Assembly (NCBI GenBank): GCA_964546285.1
Contig: CAZJJK010000091.1
Location: 1-14,141, forward strand
Origin: CAZJJK01 sp964546285
Lineage (GTDB): Bacteria > Spirochaetota > Spirochaetia > Treponematales > Breznakiellaceae
Direction of reading: 5' to 3'
DNA length: 14,141 bases
The notes below the pieces were generated by a model that was not told where the DNA came from, searched no databases, and was given only the letters and a program-made list of their open reading frames with translations. A program made the translations under genes and the position numbers. Each line of letters begins with the position of its first letter. The first letter of the stretch is position 1. Shown piece by piece: positions 13,998-14,141 of this stretch.

Positions 13998-14141
13998 TTA
14001 TTTGAATATCCAAAATGAGCTTACAAAAACTCATATGCGCGACTTAATGTGGGTCAAGCTTGATAAGGACCTTTTAGGTTCAATACTGGATTTATAGAAT
14101 CGCTCTCCTGGCTTAATGAAGAAACATGCCTAGGAAGCATA

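Overview
The window reads as a chromosomal segment of a spirochaete, most likely a Treponema-like host-associated species. The basis is the surface lipoprotein style (relaxed lipobox, chitobiase-type repeats, formylglycine-generating-enzyme fold at the C-terminus), a diversity-generating retroelement (DGR) of the treponemal TvpA type, and a mixed base composition. This is inference from gene content, not a taxonomic result. One 100-N block (1901-2000) is an assembly gap.

Positions 1-3960, minus strand, hold most of a DGR. A large lipoprotein target gene ends in an FGE-fold domain whose last ~26 codons carry the footprint of adenine-directed mutagenesis. It is followed by an HRDC-domain accessory gene and then the DGR reverse transcriptase, which runs off the left edge at its first catalytic motif. 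The template repeat (TR) is not in the window. Between the variable region and the accessory gene lie two strong inverted repeats, candidates for the target-site cruciform. The most striking point is at the 5' end of the target. The signal peptide is encoded by a run of AAGG/CCTT tetranucleotides, and the ATG with a perfect Shine-Dalgarno is out of frame with the lipoprotein at the present copy number. One extra unit restores a textbook lipoprotein signal peptide. The DGR target therefore appears to be phase-variable, with an ON/OFF contingency switch layered on hypermutation. The RT also appears to start at an ATC codon behind a perfect Shine-Dalgarno, inside the end of the accessory gene.

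Positions 4174-6220 encode a quorum-sensing-type two-component pair in convergent orientation: a multi-pass membrane GHKL histidine kinase (plus) and a LytTR response regulator (minus). Positions 6427-8688 (minus) are a compact zinc/manganese-type ABC importer operon (binding protein, ATPase, permease). Upstream of it lie a start-less gene remnant and an AT-rich GrpB/UPF0157 gene that looks acquired.

Positions 9695-11257 (minus) are a mosaic: an AraC-type DNA-binding domain, half of a GyrI-like effector domain, the C-terminal half of a flavin reductase and a second GyrI-like domain, spread over two alternating frames. It looks like a decayed or rearranged regulator/flavoprotein locus. On the plus strand from 11347 come a nitrilase-family amidohydrolase, a LacI-family repressor with an almost leaderless start, and a 207-residue protein of unknown function. 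Identical 14-bp LacI-type operators lie over the repressor promoter and just before the unknown gene, so the repressor probably controls itself and that gene.
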